A stretch of DNA of 64,000 nucleotides from Macrobrachium rosenbergii (lineage: Eukaryota; Arthropoda; Malacostraca; Decapoda; Palaemonidae), in the NCBI RefSeq assembly GCF_040412425.1, contig NC_089767.1, forward strand, positions 41,022,009 to 41,086,008. The letters are read 5' to 3'. Within the stretch, counting starts at the first letter, position 1, and every line of letters begins with the position of its first letter. The position numbers and the translations under genes are program-made. Below are positions 47,241-57,934 of this stretch, piece by piece. The notes beneath the pieces are model-generated. The model saw nothing but the letters and a program-made list of their open reading frames with translations, did not search any database and was not told where the DNA came from.

Positions 47241-47991
47241 CACGTTCTCAGACCTTTTTGCCTCAGACAGTTTAGAAGAAAAATGCAGAGTGCAACGTCA
47301 CTTATCAAATACATTTATCCATCAACAAAATGCCAAGGATGTTGGTGAGGAATCCTACATCCTACTTTTCAGCCCCCAGGACCTTCAGCAACGGCCACCA
47401 AATCAGAATTATATCAGAGGCATCGAAGATATTTATTGGGTTCAATTCAGTCGTTACCCTAAACTTTTTTTTAAATGTTAATCTTTGGCATAAATTAATA
47501 TCAAAGAAACAGGAAATACGTTTTTCTGGTATGAATATTCTCTCCAGCGAGAGGAAATTCATTCCAATGGAAGATTAAGCAGAATATATTAACAGTAGGT
47601 ACATGACTTACCCTAGGGTAAACCAGATCAGGTATGTGAGATTAGGCTAGTGCCTATGACACAAAAAATTTTATTAGTCTGCGATAAAAATTAGCATTGA
47701 AACCCACACATCGCAACATGAAAGCCAGGATTACCTCCACTGGACGAGAAATCTTTAATATTTTTCGGGGTCAGTGACATGTACACAGCCATTACGTGTA
47801 GTGTAACATGCGTTCTAAAGAAGGCAAGCGTTTATGATGTAACGATAAGGAGTGGTTTGGTTTACAGCAGTGAAGGTAAACTTGACAAAAAAAAAATCAT
47901 AAATATTATTTCGGCAGTGCTGAATAAGGAGAGATTCCATCACACTGTTTCCATAACCGAAGGCGCAAGACATGCTCGCTGGACATAACAC

Positions 47992-47992
<1 letters not shown>
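47241..47992. other. unassigned DNA
   Basis: Frames of 63-82 codons on both strands at about 47290-47578 have no recognisable motif. Confidence 0.45.

Positions 47993-48061
<69 letters not shown>
47993..48061. repeat. (GA)n microsatellite
   Basis: About 34 GA units. Confidence 0.97.
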
Positions 48062-48063
<2 letters not shown>

Positions 48064-48427
48064 CAAAACACATATATATACTCCAACTGCTAAGTTATGT
48101 CACCTGGTAATCACAAACTACACAAAAACGGTTCGGATCAAATCAATGAACTTCGTAACTCAGTTTCCAAAAAGTTATTGCTGAGGAGTGAGGATTCAGG
48201 ATATAAGAGGGCAAAGGGCCGCATTCCATATTCTTTTAAAGCCCAGTCTGTTTTTTTTTAGTGAGACCAGTGAATGGCAATGAGTATTATGGACTAAGTT
48301 ATTATTAAGGAAGTAATTAGACTTCTTAGGAAGAACTATAAACTCTGTCAGGATCCTGATATTTTTTCTTGATGTGATCATCAATATTCGTTGATATTCA
48401 GTGATTAGGTAAACATACAATACACCA
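48062..48427. other. unassigned DNA
   Basis: Nothing recognised. Confidence 0.4.
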
Positions 48428-48722
48428 GAGTTCATTATATTTGCCTATTGATTCAAACAAACATCTATACATTATAGACCCTAAAGAGTTCATTGTATTT
48501 GGTTTTTAATTCAACAAGTATTTTTACATTTTATAGACCATAAAGAGTTCATTATATTTGGTTTTTGATTCAAACAAAATCTATACATTATAGACAATAA
48601 AGAGTTCATTGTATTTGGTTTTCAATTCAAACAAACATCTCCACATTACAGACCCTAAAGAGTTCATTGTATTTGGTTTTTAATTCAAACAAACACTTAA
48701 TACATTTTGTAGACCCTAAAGA
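48428..48722. repeat. ~58-bp minisatellite, 5 units
   Basis: AAAGAGTTCATTGTATTTGG, TTTTTAATTCAAACAAACAT, CTATACATTATAGACCCT recurs at about 48428, 48484, 48543, 48599 and 48657. Confidence 0.94.
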
Positions 48723-49048
48723 AATGTGAAATTTTACGTATGAATTTGTAATAATTAATTTAGGCTGAATGGAGAGATTACCAATTTTTTTTTATTACTG
48801 AACACAGCTCCAAGACTTTCGAAAACAATAAAAGAAATTAATAAACAAATTTAACAATTTGAAAAAAGTAACAAAAAATACATGCTTGCACGTTTGAGAT
48901 ATAATGAGACAACTTTATTGCCCAGAAAAAAAGGGGGGTGGGGGGAATGGAAGTGGAACTGGCTCTCTGCCATTGCAGCCTTGCCTTAGAAAACGGAATC
49001 ACATTATGGGAAGGATAAAGCTTTTACAACGTAAATGTATAAGATTTG

Positions 49049-49049
<1 letters not shown>
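48723..49049. other. unassigned DNA
   Basis: Nothing recognised. Confidence 0.4.

Positions 49050-49126
<77 letters not shown>
49050..49126. repeat. (GA)n microsatellite
   Basis: About 38 GA units. Confidence 0.97.
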
Positions 49127-49129
<3 letters not shown>

Positions 49130-49178
49130 AATAGCTTTATACAACTTCGAAAAAAACGCAGTGTATGACAAACTATAA

Positions 49179-49316
<138 letters not shown>

Positions 49317-49479
49317 GTGAAACGCCTCATTATAAACTAAATAAAAAGGCTCATTAAAAGACAAATTCCTTTACAAACAAAATAAAAAAAAAAAATTCTA
49401 CTTCAAACCAGATAAACAACAAAACAAGACAGAAGAAAGTAGCAGAAGAAATCCAAACACGAGAAATCCCACCGAGGAG

Positions 49480-49483
<4 letters not shown>

Positions 49484-49545
<62 letters not shown>
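49484..49545. repeat. (GA)n microsatellite
   Basis: About 30 GA units, followed by A7 and G runs. Confidence 0.97.
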
Positions 49546-49549
<4 letters not shown>

Positions 49550-50040
49550 CAAAAAAAGGGGGGGGGTGGGGGGCTTTCTCCGACGAAAACCACAGTTAAA
49601 ACCCCTAAAATTGCACAATCGAACGTAACGCCATTTGGAAGGAAGGAAGGACTCGATTACCTGTGGGGATAGTGGTGACACAGGCCCGTAACTCCAGCTG
49701 TTGTTGTAGCTGTTGTTTTTGTTGTTGCTGTTATTATTATTAGCCCGACAAGGCACAACCATTATGCTGGGCGTCCGCAAAAGCCGAGTGACTGCGCCAA
49801 GAGGTCGTTGACTCTTGGATCGTAGCAAAACAATGTCGTCTTCAGTAGGTTATATCAACACTTTATTTTTACGACGTTGATATAAATATTCCGTACATAA
49901 CGGAGAGGGGTAGGATCTACGATGATGGATCCAATGGCAATAAATATCGAGCATGAATTAATATCGGTGATATTTGTAAGGTATGTATCAGCATTTGACT
50001 GTGTATGATCAGTAAATTTATGTTTCATATAAATATAACT
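49546..50040. other. unassigned DNA
   Basis: A GTTGTTG-rich short tract at about 49700-49730. Nothing else recognised. Confidence 0.45.
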
Positions 50041-50200
50041 AGATAAGAGATCCTAGCCTGGAAATTAAAGAAAGAAATACCAAGACTTTCAACTTTTATT
50101 CCAAGTCATCTTTTTTTTATTACCCTGAAGATGACTTTGGAATAAAAGTCGAAAGTCTTGGCACCTCCTCCTTTTATTTTCAAGCGATGATCTCTTATAT
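50041..50200. repeat. 160-bp foldback inverted repeat
   Basis: Arms 50041-50112 and about 50127-50200 pair over about 72 bp. The inner half (CCAAGACTTTCAACTTTTAT with complement) is nearly perfect. The outer half is more diverged but still alignable, with AAGAGATC at the left end and GATCTCTT at the right. The loop is about 14 nt. Confidence 0.93.
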
Positions 50201-50255
50201 ACTTCATCCACGGGACCATCGAGAAAATACAAGACATAACATTTTAAGGAATGCT

Positions 50256-50370
50256 GGCTCTGGTCGGTCCTTGAATGGGTGACCACCAGGAAAATCCAGA
50301 TGCCAGCTTTGCATAAGCCGCTTGAGCATCCATTGGAATAGGGTGTGGGGCTGGCAGCCTCACCCAACTC
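50256..50370 (+). mobile_element. 5S-rRNA-derived repeat, copy 1
   Basis: CTCTGGTCGGTCCTTGAATG, GGTGACCACCAGGAAAATCC resembles the 3' half of metazoan 5S rRNA, including the box C region (usual TTGGATGGGTGACCGCCTGG). It is followed by a non-5S tail ending GGGGCTGGCAGCCTCACCC. The same tail pattern follows the 5S-like part at 63010. The shared tail argues for a 5S-headed SINE over an isolated 5S pseudogene. Confidence 0.75.
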
Positions 50371-50893
50371 AGTTACTGAAAACCTGAAGGGCAACACATA
50401 ACTTCTTCCATTCTTGCCCCATGGCCAAACCATCTCAAAGTATTCTAATCCTTCTTTATTTATCTACGTTTCTCACCCTTTTTACTCTCCTTCTCTCACC
50501 TTTCCGTCACCTGTTACATTCATACCTAAATACAATTACGAATATGAATAAATCGCCTCCATTCTTCCACATTCTTTACTCCATCTTCCTGGTATCCATA
50601 TTCTCTCAAAACCTTTTTCCTCGCTAATACTTAACTCTCAATTTTTTTCCGCCTCTTGCAAGCACTTTCGAATTCTTCCACCAGTTTCTGCAGTATCACC
50701 ACGCATTTTCTTATCCCACTACTTTAAAAAAAATTACACCCACTGACCTTTCTCCGAATCTTTTGCAAGCTAAAGTTATTATGCAGCCAAGGAGACATAA
50801 TAGATGATGCATAACAACACATTCTTGTCTCAACTTACGTTCAAACAAGAGATATTCTAATGGGCGTCTGACTTTAATCATAAACGAGTAAAA
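50371..50893. other. unassigned DNA
   Basis: C/T-rich at about 50430-50700. Nothing recognised. Confidence 0.4.
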
Positions 50894-51299
50894 AATGAGC
50901 TGAAGTTTCTTCGGCACAATCGAGTTTTCTATACAGCCGCTACAGCGTGTAATCAAAGCCACCGAAAATACATCTGTCTTTCGGTGGTGTCGGTATAACG
51001 CTGTATGAGCCACGGCCCATGAAACTTTAACCACGGCCCGGTGGTGGCCTATCCTATATCGTTGCCAGAAGCACGATTCTGGCTAACTTTTAACCTTAAA
51101 TAAAATCGAAACTACTGTGGCTAGAGGGCTGCAATTTGGTATGCTTGATGATTGGAGGGTGGATGATCAACATACCAATTTGCAGCCCTCTGGCCTCAGT
51201 AGTTGTTAAGATCTGAGGGCGGACAGAAAAAAGTGCGGACAGAATAAAGTGCGGACGGATAGACAAAGCCGGCACAACAGTTCTCTTTTACAGAAGACT
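50894..51299 (+). mobile_element. HE structured dispersed element, copy 7
   Basis: The most complete copy. It has the start hairpin (decayed left arm, CTTCGGC on the right) and TTTTCTATACAGCCGCTACA. The hairpin CCACCGAAA / TTTCGGTGG follows, then CACGGCCCATGAAACTTTAA and GGCCCGGTGGTGGCC. The long stem-loop is at about 51109-51205. A partly doubled GTGCGGACRGA block precedes the end TTCTCTTTTACAGAAGAC. TAAAAAATG and TAAAAATG flank it, a possible but low-complexity duplication. Confidence 0.92.
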
Positions 51300-51530
51300 A
51301 AAAATGTGTAATTGGCCTCAACAATTTATATTTTGCACCATGTTTCCTCAATGACCTCTACAATGTCTCTGTATCCGACATATGTATGCCGCGTACAAAT
51401 ATGTCTTCTTTGCTTTCGTCAACCTTATCATATAAATACCTCTATAGAAACACTATGTCAACTGTTTTACTTTCGCAGTCAAAATCCTTCTATTCCCCTT
51501 CTCACGTATTTTAAGTAACGATACAACCCC

Positions 51531-51680
<150 letters not shown>

Positions 51681-51748
51681 TATACATATATATAAATATA
51701 TACACTGTACTGTATACATACTGTATACATACACATAATACATACTGT

Positions 51749-51937
51749 ACATGCACATGCTCTGCAACATACGCATATGTGAGTTTTTATTTATTTTGTG
51801 ATGGATTTGCATGTACCATGTATATATAAATCATATATTACGTATATATATACATATATATATACATACATACATGCAAATCCATCACTGAATAAAAAAA
51901 CTCACATATGTGTATATATGCGAGAACATGTGCATGT
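51749..51937. repeat. ~190-bp foldback inverted repeat
   Basis: ACATGCACATG...CGCATATGTGAGTTTTT...GTGATGGATTTGCATGTA pairs with TACATGCAAATCCATCACTG...CTCACATATG...CATGTGCATGT. Outer and inner arms together exceed 60 bp with small interruptions. The loop is TATA-rich. Confidence 0.92.
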
Positions 51938-52482
51938 ATGTATTACGTGTAGTGGGAAGGGCGAGGTAAGCAACTGCACCGACAGAACATTAATTATGGT
52001 CTTACTGTAATGAATATGTATTATTAAACTTGATAATCATCCTGACCACCTGCTTACAACCTTTTAACGTACTTATAAATATAGAAAAATAAATACGGGC
52101 ATTAATAAAGACATAAGTAATGAAATAAAGGAATTCGCATGCACAAACAAAAACGCATCGTCAAAATGGAAAGAAACAAGGAATTTGACAAATAGACAAA
52201 TAAACTAAGATATACAGGGAAAAGCTCCATATGCCAGTGACTGGCGTCATTCCAGAGGCGAAGGGTGGTGGTGGTGGGGTGGTTGGAGAGGGAGGGGGTA
52301 GAGAGTGAGAGGGGGGAAGGGGGAGGGAGGCAGAGAGCCTCGTGAGAGAATCGTGTGCTGAGGAGAAGCCAATGACCTCAGCCACTTTCACTTTCACCGG
52401 TTGCTCTACACTACTTAGTCACTCCTTCCCTCACTCCCTCAACAACCAGTTCCCCCCTCCCCCCCCCTCTCTACTTCTCAAG
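51938..52482. other. unassigned DNA with a G-rich tract
   Basis: The G-rich tract at about 52262-52330 has many GG/GGG runs and is a possible G-quadruplex on the plus strand. The rest is unassigned. Confidence 0.5.
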
Positions 52483-52528
52483 CCTCCTCCTCCTCCTCCT
52501 CCTCCTCCTCCTCCTCCTCCTCCTCCTC
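52483..52528. repeat. (CCT)n array
   Basis: About 15 CCT units. The 126-codon Pro-rich frame around it is a composition artefact. Confidence 0.96.
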
Positions 52529-52867
52529 AATCTCTTCCCCTTACCTTACACACCTTCCCTCAGTTCAACCAATGCTCTCCCTCCACCCCTCCCTCATACA
52601 TAAGCTACGAACATTACTCATTTTTATTACCTGTATTCCCTCCCCCTCCCACCCCTTCCTTCCCCCTCCCCTTCCCCCATCCCCCATCAAAGCTGAATCT
52701 TCACTTCCTACTTTCAGTCTGAGCTGTTGTGCTTTTTATTCTAATGATTGTGTTTGGACTCTTGATGTACTGTTTATAATATGCCGGCGGTGATGAAACA
52801 CAACACCGCCGTTTTGCCTCTCGCTTTTGGGAGGGGGCGGGGACCCCTTCGTCCATGGTGTTGTTAA
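52529..52867. other. unassigned DNA
   Basis: C-rich to 52690. Nothing recognised. Confidence 0.4.
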
Positions 52868-53690
52868 GGCCCCAGAGGCCTAAAGGATGGAAGTACTGTA
52901 ATATCACGGAGGAAAAGGCCTATTGGATGGGAGTAATACCAGAGTGAGAAGATGCTTTAAAACCAAGAGGAAAGAGGCCTACTGATATTACAGAGGGAAG
53001 ATGTATTTCAAACAAGAGAAAAGAGGCCTACTAATATTACAGAGGAAAGGTGTATTTAAACTAATAGAAAAGAGGCTACTAATATTACAGAGGGAAAATG
53101 TATTTAAACCAATTAAACCAAGAAAAAAAGAGTCGTACTAATATTACAGGGGAAAGATATATTTAAACCAAGAGAAAAGAGACCTACTAATATTACAGAG
53201 GGAAGATGTATTTAAACCAAGAGAAAAGAGGCCTACTAATATTACAGAGGAAAGATGTATTTAAACCAAGAGAAAAGAGACCTACTAATATTACAGAGGA
53301 AAGATGTATTTAAACCAAGAGAAAAGAGACCTACTAATATTACAGAGGAAAGATGTATTTAAACCAAGAGAAAAGAGACCTACTAATATTACAGAGGAAA
53401 GATGTATTTAAACCAAGAGAAAAGAGACCTACTAATATTACAGAGGAAAGATGTATTTAAACCAAGAGAAAAGAGACCTACTAATATTACAGAGAGAAGA
53501 TGTATTTCAACCAAGAGAAAAGAGACCTACTAATATTACAGAGAGAAGATGTATTTCAACCAAGAGAAAAGAGGCCTACTAATATCACAGGTCGAAGATA
53601 TATCAAAACAAAGAGAAAAGAGGCCTACCAGATGGAAGTAATATCACAGAGGGAAGACTTATGAAAGCCAAGCGAACACGTGACAAAGAA
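52868..53690. repeat. 49-bp satellite, ~15 units
   Basis: The unit is CCTACTAATATTACAGAGGA, AAGATGTATTTAAACCAAGA, GAAAAGAGA. Units in the core (about 53250-53500) are essentially identical. Those at both edges carry substitutions and indels. This gradient fits homogenisation by unequal exchange in the centre. Confidence 0.96.
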
Positions 53691-53838
53691 CGCGATGAAA
53701 ATTGAAGTAAAATATTGCAAGGAGGAAGATTTGAGAAAACGTAGCCGGGATAAGACTGTATAAAAATCAAATATCATAATGCCAAAATGCACGAAAAATA
53801 GAGAAAATCTCAGAAAGCAAAATGTACAAAGAGATGGG

Positions 53839-53883
53839 ATTATTATTATTATTATTATTATTATATTATTATTATTATTATTA

Positions 53884-53931
<48 letters not shown>
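53839..53931. repeat. (TTA)n microsatellite
   Basis: About 30 TTA units with two single-base interruptions. Confidence 0.96.
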
Positions 53932-53934
<3 letters not shown>

Positions 53935-54409
53935 AAGATAAACCCCTCCCTATTCATATGGAACGAGCCTACCTGAGGGGCCATTGACCTCAAATTCAAG
54001 CTCCCAAAGAACATGGCGTTCATTTGAAAGAATGGACTGAAACTAATAGGGAATATGGGAAGAAAAAGAGAGAAATTAATAAATCAATAAAAATAAGAAT
54101 AAAAGATAAAAATACATGGTGAATTGTTTTAGGGAAAGAGATGAAGAATTGAAAGAAGATTGGAAGAAACAAAAATGTGTAAAATATAACTGTAAAAAGT
54201 TCCGTTCTGCCTTCTTGACGAAAATTGAGGGACGCACAGAGCGCCATTACGGGGTTTCGGGAGTTGGGACAAGAACCAAACGTACGAACGGATTCCGAGT
54301 CCCGTTATCCGTGAAGTTATTCCCCGTTCGGAAACGGGAACAGACAGCTTGTGTTGACTGTTATCATAACCTTGAATGAACGCAGATCCTCGAGAGTAAC
54401 TTCATCGTT

Positions 54410-54412
<3 letters not shown>
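53932..54412. other. unassigned DNA
   Basis: Frames of 75-87 codons on opposite strands with no recognisable motif. Confidence 0.45.
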
Positions 54413-54469
<57 letters not shown>

Positions 54470-54707
54470 GGAATCCTTGTATGTCTTGCAGTTTAGTCTC
54501 TTTTTATTACTCTCTCTCTCTCTCTTCCTTTTATTGGAATCCTTGTACGTCTTGCAATTTAGTTTCTTGTTACTATTCTCTCTCTCTCTTACTGTAATTC
54601 TTTTACCCATTGCAATTCAGTTTTTTAACTCTCTCTCCCTTCTCTCCCTATCTCTCTCTCTCTCTCTCTCTTAATGTAATTCTTTTACGCCTTGCAATTC
54701 AGTTTTT

Positions 54708-54770
<63 letters not shown>
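54413..54770. repeat. ~75-bp tandem array alternating unique unit and (TC)n
   Basis: TGGAATCCTTGTAYGTCTTG or TGTAATTCTTTTACGCCTTG, then CAATTCAGTTTTTAAC, occurs four times, each bordered by TC arrays of different length (54414-54467, 54511-54525, 54575-54588, 54641-54671, 54711-54770). Confidence 0.92.
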
Positions 54771-54772
<2 letters not shown>

Positions 54773-55017
54773 AGGGCGTTGCATGACCTCATGTTTGCAT
54801 CAGTAACTAAATCTTGGCATGCGTTCCAGAACTGACCATGAGGAGTTAATCGCCAATAAATTTCAGTATGCTTTCTGAAATCATTAATAGTTACCATGCA
54901 TTTTATTCTTCAGGGTCAAAACAATTTCGAGGAACGTATATCTAACTGTTCTTTTTATTTTTTTTATTGAAGTCAATCTTCATTGTCATATAAAATTCTG
55001 TTGTTTAACAGAAGCTT

Positions 55018-55265
55018 GCACATACTTGAAAATATTCACTTACATACACTCGTGTTATTTAAATTCACTTAAATGTTATTTCATATACATACTTGAGAGT
55101 ATTCACTTCCATACACTCATGTTATTTGAATTCACTTACATGTATTTTATATACATACTTGAAAGTATTCACTTTCCATACACTCATGTTATCTAAATTC
55201 ACTTAAATGCTATTTTATATAATACTTGAGAGTATTCACTTACATACACCCATGTTATTTTATAT
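55018..55265. repeat. 67-bp minisatellite, 4 units
   Basis: TACTTGAGAGTATTCACTTA, CATACACTCATGTTATTTAA, ATTCACTTAAATG recurs at about 55023, 55090, 55157 and 55223. Confidence 0.95.
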
Positions 55266-55715
55266 GCATAAATTTAAATATGGCGACTACATTCTTTTGC
55301 ATATTCGCCTAGTTTATTGTGTTTTTATAATTCGACTTCTCAGAAGTTTCGTGTCAAATTAACTTCGTTTTGCGTTCCCAAAAACCATTATTTTACTATT
55401 TTTTTTTTCTATTTCTCATTTTACGTGTCTGGAATGGGTGTTGTCAAATAGACTTTTCATCCAAATTTACATATATCAGTTACTTTAATATTACATTTCA
55501 GCAATACAATAAATAAATATACTCAGTTACACGCTTCATGACTACAAAAGCAGATAGACATCAAATTAACCATCAGCAACAAAAGCATAGGGATAAAGGT
55601 GGCCATACTAATTACTCCAATGATAACAACAACAAAAAATCACTATCATCTTGTGTCAGCAGTGTCAAACAAACCTCCCAAAGGCTGTGAAATGCATGAT
55701 CACCCTAAGGGTAAC
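55266..55715. other. unassigned DNA
   Basis: Nothing recognised. Confidence 0.4.
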
Positions 55716-56350
55716 AAAGTAAGGCAATCGAAAAAAAGTAAGGCAACTACTCAAGGGGAACTCTAAGAAAAAAAAGATCAGGGAAACTCTAAAAAAAAAT
55801 ATTAAGGGGAACTCTAAAAAAAATAAGGCAACTACTCAATGGGAACTCTAAAAAAAAACCAAGGGGAACTCTAAAAAAATAAGGCAACTACTCAATGGGA
55901 ACTCTAAAAAAAATAAGGCAACTGCTCAATGGGAACTGTAAAAAAAAATAAGGCAACTACTTAATGGGAAACAAAAAAATAAGGCAACTACTCAAAGGGG
56001 AACTCTCAAAAAATCAAGGGGAACTCTAAAAAGAAAAAGGCAACAACTCAATGGGAACTGTAAAAAAAAAAAGGCAACTTGAGAGAAACTTAAAAAAATA
56101 AGGCAACTTCTCCAGGGAAACTCAAAAAAAAAATCAAGGGTAACTAAAAATAAAAATAAGGCAACTACTCAATGGGAACTGTAAGCAGTTGCCTTATATT
56201 TTTTTTTAAATTAAGGCAACTGCTCAAGGGGAACTAAAAAAAAAAATCAAGGGTAACCCTCCCCAAAAATAAGGCAACTACTCAAGGAGAAGGCCCCCCA
56301 CCCCCCCCAAAAAAAATAAGACAACTACTCAAGGGAACTCTAAAAAGAGT
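55716..56350. repeat. ~33-bp minisatellite, ~17 units, with one inverted segment
   Basis: The unit is approximately AAGGCAACTACTCAATGGGA, ACTCTAAAAAAAT. Some units lack the AAGGCAACTACTC half. At about 56184-56226 one unit is inverted (GCAGTTGCCTTA facing TAAGGCAACTGC), forming a local hairpin. Confidence 0.93.
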
Positions 56351-56659
56351 TATTGCCGTGATCCTTCGAGGAGGTCAAAGACCCCCACCTTATTCACGCT
56401 CGCTTACCTACGTCAAGTCGTCTAGGAGTGAGGCAGCCAGCCAGCCAGTCAGTCAGCAAGCTCGCATTGTGATATTAATGGGTCTCCTTGTGCGTGTCTG
56501 TCATTGGCTGATAGACAGTCTGGCTGTTTGTAGCCATTTTGATGATGACGATATTGCTATCGAAAACAATAAAGGCAGTGATGGTTTTGGAGATAATAAA
56601 TACACCAGTCTCTTGCGAGTATGGTGGTGATGGTTAAGATGCCAATAGTGAGGACGATG

Positions 56660-56708
<49 letters not shown>

Positions 56709-56860
56709 TAATAATAATAATAATATAAAACAGATCTCTTGTGAGTATGGTGATGATGATGAAGATAAAAATAGTGAAAACAATAACAGTAATAGTGATT
56801 TTGTAAACAATAAATAAACAGATCTCTTGTGGAAATTAAGGCCTCTCAGTAAATTTGTAA
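56351..56860. other. unassigned DNA with (TAA)n and short CAGC/CAGT tract
   Basis: GCCAGCCAGCCAGTCAGTCA lies at about 56431-56456. (TAA)n runs about 56661-56725. CAGATCTCTTGTG occurs at both about 56730 and 56818, a sign of another local duplication. The 90-codon frame 56358-56630 has no recognisable motif. Confidence 0.55.
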
Positions 56861-57045
56861 ACTTACAATAAAAAAATAAATTAACATAAAAAATAGAGAA
56901 ATGTCTGATTAATATTTCAAGTCTTTAGCTCATTTTTTGTAAGGCAAAATACTACAATAAGAAAATAAATTAACATAAAAAATAGAGAAATATCTGATTA
57001 GTATTTCAAGTCTTGAGCTCATTTTTTTTTGTTAGGCAAAAGGCT
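56861..57045. repeat. 89-bp tandem duplication
   Basis: AATAAATTAACATAAAAAAT, AGAGAAATRTCTGATTARTA, TTTCAAGTCTTKAGCTCATT, then AGGCAAAA occurs twice, 89 bp apart. Confidence 0.94.
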
Positions 57046-57119
57046 ACCTTCACCGCCGGCTGGTAAAACCAGTGATAAACCTCTCTTCCTGAAGCGTGGC
57101 ACCAGAGTGGCATGCACGG

Positions 57120-57275
57120 CTATTTTTTTTTTTCGGGGACACCATGTAAGACTTTTTTTCATCTTCAGAAGACCATGCAAGACCTTTTTTTTTTTTTTCC
57201 TCGGAACACCATGCAAGAATTAGTTTTTTTTTTCCTCGAAACACTTTTTTATTTTCTCCGAAACCCGGTCGTCGT
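57120..57275. repeat. degenerate T-rich triplicate
   Basis: ACCATGYAAGA followed by poly-T and TC(T)CGGAACACC-like sequence occurs three times (about 57139, 57171 and 57207). Confidence 0.75.
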
Positions 57276-57456
57276 TAGCACGGCAACTTTTTTTTTTTTT
57301 TTTTCTTTATTATTCTTCCGTTCTATTTATCATCTTTCTATTTATCATCTCTCATCACTCAACCAATTTCCTCAGCAAACTTTTCGACGGAGAAAGTTGT
57401 CGCTCTCAGTTCAACGAAAAAGACCAGGAAGAAGAAGAGTGTTTGTCACTCTCCGT

Positions 57457-57460
<4 letters not shown>

Positions 57461-57529
<69 letters not shown>

Positions 57530-57610
57530 CGCAACTACTGCCAAACAGGCATTTCATTACCAAATGAAAAACCGGTTTAAAGGCCACATGGAGAGAGAGA
57601 GAGAGAGAGG
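57461..57610. repeat. (GA)n arrays
   Basis: GA 57461-57527 and a short array at 57591-57610. Confidence 0.96.
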
Positions 57611-57930
57611 CCCTCGGCTTACCAAACAATGCTGAAAAATAAGAAAAAAAAATCTTCTAAACAGATAAAGAAACATAAAAAAGTAAAATAACTGTCAGAC
57701 AAAACAAACATAATTAACTTGCTCATTCTTATGACGTCCAATGTTTATAACAAGCCATAATGGCAAAGGACCTTAACAATATTATAATGAAACTGTGAGT
57801 AACTGGGCCAATGATTCTTCAGTTATAAGACCTACTGAATAACTTGCAAACAGAACTAGGCCTTTTTTACTGACATAACATTGGAGTGAGTTGATTTATC
57901 GTCAACTCCGCAAAATGAACGAGCTTCAAG
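57611..57930. other. unassigned DNA
   Basis: Nothing recognised. Confidence 0.4.
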
Positions 57931-57934
57931 CTCA

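Noticed and set aside
50256..50370. Functional 5S rRNA gene
   Set aside because: Only the 3' half is present, with substitutions in conserved positions, and the following tail is shared with the second copy instead of a terminator T run.
50995..51035. Hammerhead-ribozyme-like string in HE (CTGTATGAG...ATGAAAC)
   Set aside because: The conserved CUGAUGA core has an extra base in every copy, and no stems I and III can be drawn around it. I take it as coincidence.
52342..52722. 126-codon proline-rich frame
   Set aside because: Produced by (CCT)n and C-rich sequence.
52868..53690. CRISPR-like array
   Set aside because: Units are contiguous direct repeats with no unique spacers and lie in eukaryotic-type DNA. 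The same applies to the arrays at 31275, 33955, 36770, 48428 and 54413.
53779..53976. Poly-Ile/Leu frame as a membrane peptide
   Set aside because: Translation of the (TTA)n array.
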